NCBI GenBank assembly: GCA_900769945.1
Contig: CAAGIO010000028.1
Location: 76,476 to 140,475, forward strand
Direction of reading: 5' to 3'
Source of the DNA: Bacteroidales bacterium
Lineage (GTDB): Bacteria > Bacteroidota > Bacteroidia > Bacteroidales > F082
Length of the DNA stretch: 64,000 nt
Below are positions 60,164 through 64,000 of the stretch, one piece after another. The notes below the pieces were generated by a model. That model was given only the letters and a program-made list of their open reading frames with translations. It had not been told where the DNA came from and searched no databases. Position numbers and translations under genes: made by a program. Positions within the stretch are counted from its first letter, which is position 1. Every line of letters starts with the position of its first letter.

Positions 60164-61804
60164 TTAGTCCTCCGGTTTAATGATGATTTCTGAAATATTT
60201 GAAAAAGGAAGATTTATTATGCCATTCATATCGTATTCAAAATATTCCCCTTTGAAAAATATTTGTAGTTTGACGTTAGGAAATTTTGTTTGAACCGAAT
60301 TTGCCCAGTTTATATCGCTCTGGGAAGGGTTCATGCTGAAAGGATGACTATGGTTGTGGCCACGTATTGTCCATCCGTTACTCAACAAATATCCTTGTCC
60401 CGCTTCCGCATTTCTAATGTGACTTGTTGAAATGATACTTTTACCGCTGTTATTTAATCCGATGAAAGTTTGTGACCATTCAACTTTTGTATTAGTGGTC
60501 AAGAATTCGAACAAATCTATCGATGTGATGTCATCGTTTACAGAATACATGTCAAAAGAGTATTTCTTCCCATTAACCCCCACTGCACTATTTGTCTTTT
60601 TTTTGCCCAAAATGTTTTTGTCAACAATAATGTAATTGTCTTTTTCTCCCTTATCCCAACAATCTTTTGTATAAATAACATCAAAATCATCAATTGTTTT
60701 TTCAACCAATTTAATGTATCCTTCATCGTCAACAGTATAGTTGTCATTAACAGGTGTTGCTTTTCCTTCGCTCAAGTCAGTGTTGAAGGAGCTGCCGTTA
60801 TTGCTAAAAATACGGGTGTCAAGATACATGGTTGAGCTCCAATTTAGGAAGCTGTAAAATCCTCTGACCACATAACCGCTTGGGTCGGTATACCTCAATG
60901 GATTATTGAAACAATACGAATACCTGTTATAGGCCTGGGAGTTCTGTTCGTCTTGAATGACGATGTCGGGTGAGAGCATCCTGCCGACGAGGGGGTCGTA
61001 TAAACGGCCGTTCATGTTTATCAGACCGAACTCGTCATAGTGCTCGTGCATGGTGTAGCCGCGGTCGAGGGAGGCGGTGACGTTGTCGTAGGATAGGGTC
61101 TGCGGGTCGCGGCGCCGCCCCCACGCGTCGAAGCCGTAATGCGACACGGCGCCGCCTGTTACGGTGGCATTCAGGCTGCCCTGGTGGTCTTTGATGACAT
61201 AGCTCATAGTTCCGCTGTTGTTTGAGTCAAGTGCAAAGATAGCGAATAATCCTGTAGATGAGGTCAGATAATGGATTTTTTTTGTGGTGCCTCCTGTTGA
61301 TATGGTTTCGTAACGTGGAGTGAAATATCGTTTTGTCTTTGACACCTCACCAACGTTAAGTGTTTGTCGCACGCGCTGGCGGTCGGCACCATAGCTTATA
61401 TGAAGGTTTTTGTTATCTTGGGAAATAGACTTTACTTTGTCAAAAGAGGTGTAAGTCACGTCCTGAGAGCCGCCAAAAGAAGTGATGTCTGAAACATCGG
61501 TGATCATTCTTACTGCGTAAGGATTTGTAGAGTTGTATATCATTGAGCCGGCATCATATTTGAAACTGATGTTGCCAAGATTATCGTAAATGATGTTGTG
61601 TGACTCGTTCCCGTCAATTTCAATGTTTGTCAGTCGATGCGATTTGTAATTGTCGTCATCCCCCTTAATCAAGTGTGAGTACCATTCGATAGCCTCAGAC
61701 AAAGTATAATAACCGTCCCATTCAGGTCTGTCTTTCAGGGAGGAATAATGCAGATTCATTATTAATTCAGCTTCTTCCCATTTGTTTTCTGCCAAATAAT
61801 ACAT
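60164..61804 (-). CDS. Orphan RHS tip with a JAB/JAMM metallopeptidase toxin domain
   Basis: The 546-residue frame lacks a signal peptide and the large N-terminal part of RHS proteins. Residues 1-55 ('PEWDGYYTLSEAIEWYSHLIKGDDDN') look like the end of another toxin tip. YD repeats and the RHS core follow ('IKDHQGSLNATVTGG', 'LDRGYTMHEHYDEFGLINMNGRLYDPLVGRMLSPD', 'NRYSYCFNNPLRYTDPSGYV', near 300). The variable tip (about 300-546) contains a JAMM-type motif: Glu in 'TKVEWSQTFIGL' and 'HNHSHPFSMNPSQSD' (H-x-H-P-x5-S-x2-D), as in the Toxin-JAB1 group. JAMM domains are zinc isopeptidases. A core segment is GC-rich, unlike the AT-rich tip. It may be silent until recombined with a full RHS gene. Confidence 0.8.
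   Translation of the reverse strand: MYYLAENKWEEAELIMNLHYSSLKDRPEWDGYYTLSEAIEWYSHLIKGDDDNYKSHRLTNIEIDGNESHNIIYDNLGNISFKYDAGSMIYNSTNPYAVRMITDVSDITSFGGSQDVTYTSFDKVKSISQDNKNLHISYGADRQRVRQTLNVGEVSKTKRYFTPRYETISTGGTTKKIHYLTSSTGLFAIFALDSNNSGTMSYVIKDHQGSLNATVTGGAVSHYGFDAWGRRRDPQTLSYDNVTASLDRGYTMHEHYDEFGLINMNGRLYDPLVGRMLSPDIVIQDEQNSQAYNRYSYCFNNPLRYTDPSGYVVRGFYSFLNWSSTMYLDTRIFSNNGSSFNTDLSEGKATPVNDNYTVDDEGYIKLVEKTIDDFDVIYTKDCWDKGEKDNYIIVDKNILGKKKTNSAVGVNGKKYSFDMYSVNDDITSIDLFEFLTTNTKVEWSQTFIGLNNSGKSIISTSHIRNAEAGQGYLLSNGWTIRGHNHSHPFSMNPSQSDINWANSVQTKFPNVKLQIFFKGEYFEYDMNGIINLPFSNISEIIIKPED
60970..61192. repeat. 223-bp RHS-core direct repeat, copy 2
   Basis: This copy lies inside the RHS/JAMM gene. It differs from copy 1 at 6 positions by eye and is much richer in G and C than the tip and the neighbouring genes. 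Confidence 0.9.
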
Positions 61805-62442
61805 TTGTCTGTTTTTTTTATTAGTTTGTCATTTCTTACCAAAAATGTATCCTGCTCATACGTTTCTATTGGAAAGCAGTCAAAATATGTTATTTGATAA
61901 TAGTATCCGGCTTCTAATGTTATTAATTTGCCGCTTCCTGTATGGTCGGAATGAAAAGGAATCACTCTGTCAGGCAGCATAACTACACCATCATCATTTG
62001 TCCTTTTTTCCAGAATCAAATCATGACTCGTTTCGTCAAAATAATCAAAAAACATATCAACTGGTGAACCGTCCGAAAAATTTACCACCTTGAGTTTTAT
62101 TGAATCAGAAAATTCAATTGGTGATATTTGCACTATATTATCATTAGCATCAATATTTTTACAATCTGTTGTAAGAATGACGGATTCATCATGCATTTGC
62201 CACTTTCCTTTTGTTGTGTCGCATTGTATTATATAGTCCATAAAAGAGTTGCTTTCATTGGTAAAAGTAATGCTAAAAGTACCGTCATTAAACAATTGTA
62301 TAAATTCAGTATAGGAGGACGAGTTCCCAAGAGGTTTTTTCTTATAGATTCCTGAGATGTCGGATTCTTTATGAGTTCTACATGTTGTAAATAGCGATGC
62401 GGTAAGAAAGCATAACATTATTATCGTATATCGTTTTCCCAT
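61762..62442 (-). CDS. Lipoprotein, candidate immunity protein of the zincin-type tip
   Basis: The 226-residue protein has a lipoprotein signal ('YTIIMLCFLTASLFTTCRTHKE', lipobox LFTTC). The rest is beta-rich and acidic ('GIYKKKPLGNSSSYTEFIQLFNDGTFSITF', 'YYQITYFDCFPIETYEQDTFLVRND'), somewhat like lipocalin-type proteins that begin 'SGIYKK...'. It overlaps the end of the toxin fragment upstream by 65 nt and the start of the RHS/JAMM frame by 43 nt, an arrangement typical of toxin-immunity pairs. The function is inferred from position. Confidence 0.65.
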   Translation of the reverse strand: MGKRYTIIMLCFLTASLFTTCRTHKESDISGIYKKKPLGNSSSYTEFIQLFNDGTFSITFTNESNSFMDYIIQCDTTKGKWQMHDESVILTTDCKNIDANDNIVQISPIEFSDSIKLKVVNFSDGSPVDMFFDYFDETSHDLILEKRTNDDGVVMLPDRVIPFHSDHTGSGKLITLEAGYYYQITYFDCFPIETYEQDTFLVRNDKLIKKTDKCIIWQKTNGKKLN

Positions 62443-62794
62443 ACGTGATAAATAAATCTAATTTTTTATTTTTTGTTTTATAATCATGATTATTCAATTC
62501 TATTATTTGTCTCTTGTTATAAGGCATCGTAATATTATCAATTGTAGTACGTGTTTGATTCAATCTTTTATATCTATCATTAATTACATCATTAGAAATA
62601 GTATTTTTATCAAATAATGATTGTCGTTTGTAAGCATCGTATTCATCATAAATATCGTATGCAATTGGTTTGCCAAATCGATTATCACCCACTAAGTCAA
62701 ACCCCAATTCTCCTTTCATGTACTGGTCGGCGTGTTTTAACTCATGGGCTATTTTCCCCATGGTGTTAAAATCACCATAATCAGAGATATTCAC
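62378..62794 (-). pseudogene. Remnant of an RHS toxin tip with a zincin motif (HELKH)
   Basis: The frame starts with a GTG; codons before it ('HKETGQFDV') continue the sequence but end at a TAG at 62819-62821, so the 5' part is lost. 'NTMGKIAHELKHADQYMKGELGFD' holds the H-E-x-x-H zinc-binding motif of metallopeptidases, as often found at the tip of Bacteroidota RHS proteins. The following 100 residues are polar ('DEYDAYKRQSLFDKN'). It is probably a displaced toxin tip without its RHS shell. Confidence 0.65.
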
Positions 62795-62899
62795 GTCAAA
62801 TTGACCTGTTTCTTTGTGCTATCTCATGCCGTGTGCTTTTTGCAAGAAACGAAAATAGTTTGTTCATAATTGTTTGTGTATTAAAGGATTATTGAATTA

Positions 62900-63565
62900 T
62901 TATTGTTTTTTAAAATTAAGTTCTATACCGATTTTTATGCCTAAAGCAAAAACGCTGTTAGGGAATCGCCAATTATAATGTGGATTGTCATCACCCTCAT
63001 TGCGAACCTTAAATTCTGCGAAAGGTGACACGAAAACATCTAACTGGTCGAATAATTGCCTGTGATAAAGGATGCTAAATAACAAGGAAATGCCAAGATG
63101 CAAAGCTGGCTTGTCCGTTGCAAGGATGTCGTCAGTCACCGAAATGTCGCCATCGTTGTTTTTGTATGTGGTTGTTGTCTTGAATTTGCTAAAATGGTCA
63201 AAAGATACTCCGGTAAAGATGTCAAAACGATTTGAACTTTTTGAATAAACATTATAACCGATTAGTATTGGAATATTAAGATAATTGATATCATATAGCT
63301 TGTTGCTGATTTTGTTTATCGTTGTTATTTCATAATCACAAGAATACTTTTTTGTGGCAAAAATAACACCTGAACCGATTTTTAGTTTATCTATATGGAG
63401 AAACACTAATGGTGACAGTCCGTAGTTGAAATATGAGCCATTGCTTTTCAATTTGGGGTAATTGTAATATCCTGCTCCCAATTGCAATGACAGGAATTCT
63501 TTGTTTTGCGAATAAACCTGTCCGGCTAAAAGCGCAAATACTGCACAGATAATAATTTTCTTCAT
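62900..63565 (-). CDS. Outer-membrane beta-barrel protein (PorT-like)
   Basis: The protein has 221 residues from the ATG at 63565, where a signal peptide starts ('MKKIIICAVFALLAGQVYSQN'); an in-frame ATG at 63640 lies in the leader. The body alternates polar and hydrophobic residues in about eight strands ('FLSLQLGAGYYNYPKLKSNGSYFNYGLSPLVFLHI', 'NYLNIPILIGYNVYSK', 'FDIFTGVSFDHFSKF', 'FALGIKIGIELNFKK'). This is the pattern of small outer-membrane barrels such as PorT-like proteins (OMP_b-brl_2). The function is open. Confidence 0.85.
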   Translation of the reverse strand: MKKIIICAVFALLAGQVYSQNKEFLSLQLGAGYYNYPKLKSNGSYFNYGLSPLVFLHIDKLKIGSGVIFATKKYSCDYEITTINKISNKLYDINYLNIPILIGYNVYSKSSNRFDIFTGVSFDHFSKFKTTTTYKNNDGDISVTDDILATDKPALHLGISLLFSILYHRQLFDQLDVFVSPFAEFKVRNEGDDNPHYNWRFPNSVFALGIKIGIELNFKKQ

Positions 63566-63675
63566 TATTGTATAAATATTATAGGTGGGTTCTATTATTA
63601 TTAATCTTCCTACATCAATGGATAGAACCCATTTCTCCACATCAGCAGTTTGGTTTGTTTCTTAAAAATTACTCT

Positions 63676-63709
63676 CCCGATAAATTCTCTAATCATACAA
63701 TTTACCGGG
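63676..63709. other. Hairpin in the 5' leader of the barrel-protein gene
   Basis: CCCGATAAATT and AATTTACCGGG pair over 11 bp with one G-T pair and a 12-nt loop. It lies about 110 nt before the start codon, between two promoter candidates and the gene. No T tract follows it directly. Confidence 0.6.
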
Positions 63710-63789
63710 ATATGCTTCGTACGAACTTGTTTTTACCTATTATTTGCATGTCGCTTCTAACATTCTCCATACCTTTATTTTTATTTCCG

Positions 63790-63820
63790 CAAAAATATAT
63801 TTTTTTTAATTGTCCAACAA
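63790..63820 (-). promoter_or_regulatory. Promoter candidate 1 for the barrel-protein gene
   Basis: On the minus strand TATTTTTG (63797-63790) has TTG at 17 or 20 bp spacing (63817-63815 or 63820-63818). The leader would be about 220 nt. Confidence 0.55.
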
Positions 63821-63861
63821 AAATTTTTAGTTTTTTACATTTTGTTTGTGAAATGTGTTTG

Positions 63862-63893
63862 CAAAAATAGGGTAGAACAGCCTGAAATGTCAA
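63862..63893 (-). promoter_or_regulatory. Promoter candidate 2 for the barrel-protein gene
   Basis: On the minus strand TTG (63893-63891), a 21-bp spacer and TATTTTTG (63869-63862) form a second match to the consensus, 72 bp upstream of the first. Confidence 0.5.
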
Positions 63894-63957
63894 GAAATAA
63901 ATGATATGGATTGTTATGGGTTTGTCTAATCAGTTGTAACACAATGGTGTAGTGATG

Positions 63958-63985
63958 GTCAATAGTCGATAGTCAATGGTCAATG
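63958..63985. repeat. Four tandem 7-bp units (GTCAATR-like)
   Basis: The units read GTCAATA, GTCGATA, GTCAATG and GTCAATG without spacers, close to the window edge. No gene is seen between here and the promoter candidates. Confidence 0.8.
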
Positions 63986-64000
63986 GGATGTGGGCGGTGA

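Noticed and set aside
63702..63893. Minus-strand frame of 63 codons in the leader of the barrel-protein gene
   Set aside because: It contains a promoter element and a T-rich tract and has a low-complexity sequence without family features.

Overview
The window comes from an anaerobic member of the Bacteroidota, most likely order Bacteroidales. The evidence is the promoter type (-33 TTG, spacer of about 19 bp, -7 TAnnTTTG, seen before many genes here), the scarcity of Shine-Dalgarno sites, type IX secretion (T9SS) C-terminal sorting domains, families typical of the phylum (DUF4835, DUF4159, DUF3467 after rpoC, DUF6913) and a ferredoxin-dependent 2-oxoacid oxidoreductase. No species can be named from the sequence alone.

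Layout. 1-5,000: a secreted beta-helix protein, cut by the window edge, lies behind a cobalamin riboswitch. Next come a LysR / small membrane protein / AspT-type transporter operon and a GNAT / AraC pair, all on the minus strand. 5,200-10,900: a PLP aminotransferase, a four-subunit 2-oxoacid:ferredoxin oxidoreductase, a XerC-like recombinase and a short ribosome hibernation factor. 11,000-24,500: the core translation and transcription block, made of five tRNAs, tuf, tRNA-Trp, secE, nusG, rplK, rplA, rplJ, rplL, rpoB, rpoC and a DUF3467 gene. 24,700-26,400: pyrBI on the minus strand, preceded by a leader ORF that runs through an intrinsic terminator, an arrangement like the E. coli pyrBI attenuator. 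26,500-36,950: a five-gene operon of exported proteins ending in a 2,095-residue SpvB/FG-GAP/RHS protein. 37,000-51,600: housekeeping genes (argS, rsmE, dapA, bamD, rpoZ, coaBC, recN) mixed with a T9SS-exported M14 carboxypeptidase and proteins of unknown function. 51,600-52,200: a gene-poor stretch with a possible small RNA and a 71-nt hairpin. 52,200-59,200: S9 and M16 peptidases and an ABC / permease / GntR operon with a clear palindromic operator at its promoter. 59,300-62,850: a cluster of RHS remnants and displaced toxin tips, each followed by a small exported protein that could be its immunity partner. 62,900-64,000: an outer-membrane beta-barrel protein with a long leader.

The items most worth attention are: (i) a beta-helix exoprotein under B12 control, which makes it a candidate corrinoid-capture protein; (ii) the probable UTP-sensing attenuator of pyrBI; (iii) the RHS cassette cluster with a JAMM-type toxin, a zincin-type toxin fragment and a 223-bp GC-rich core segment present twice; (iv) the large exported RHS operon; and (v) the GntR operator laid over a transcription start. 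All functional statements are read from sequence and family knowledge; no database search was run.
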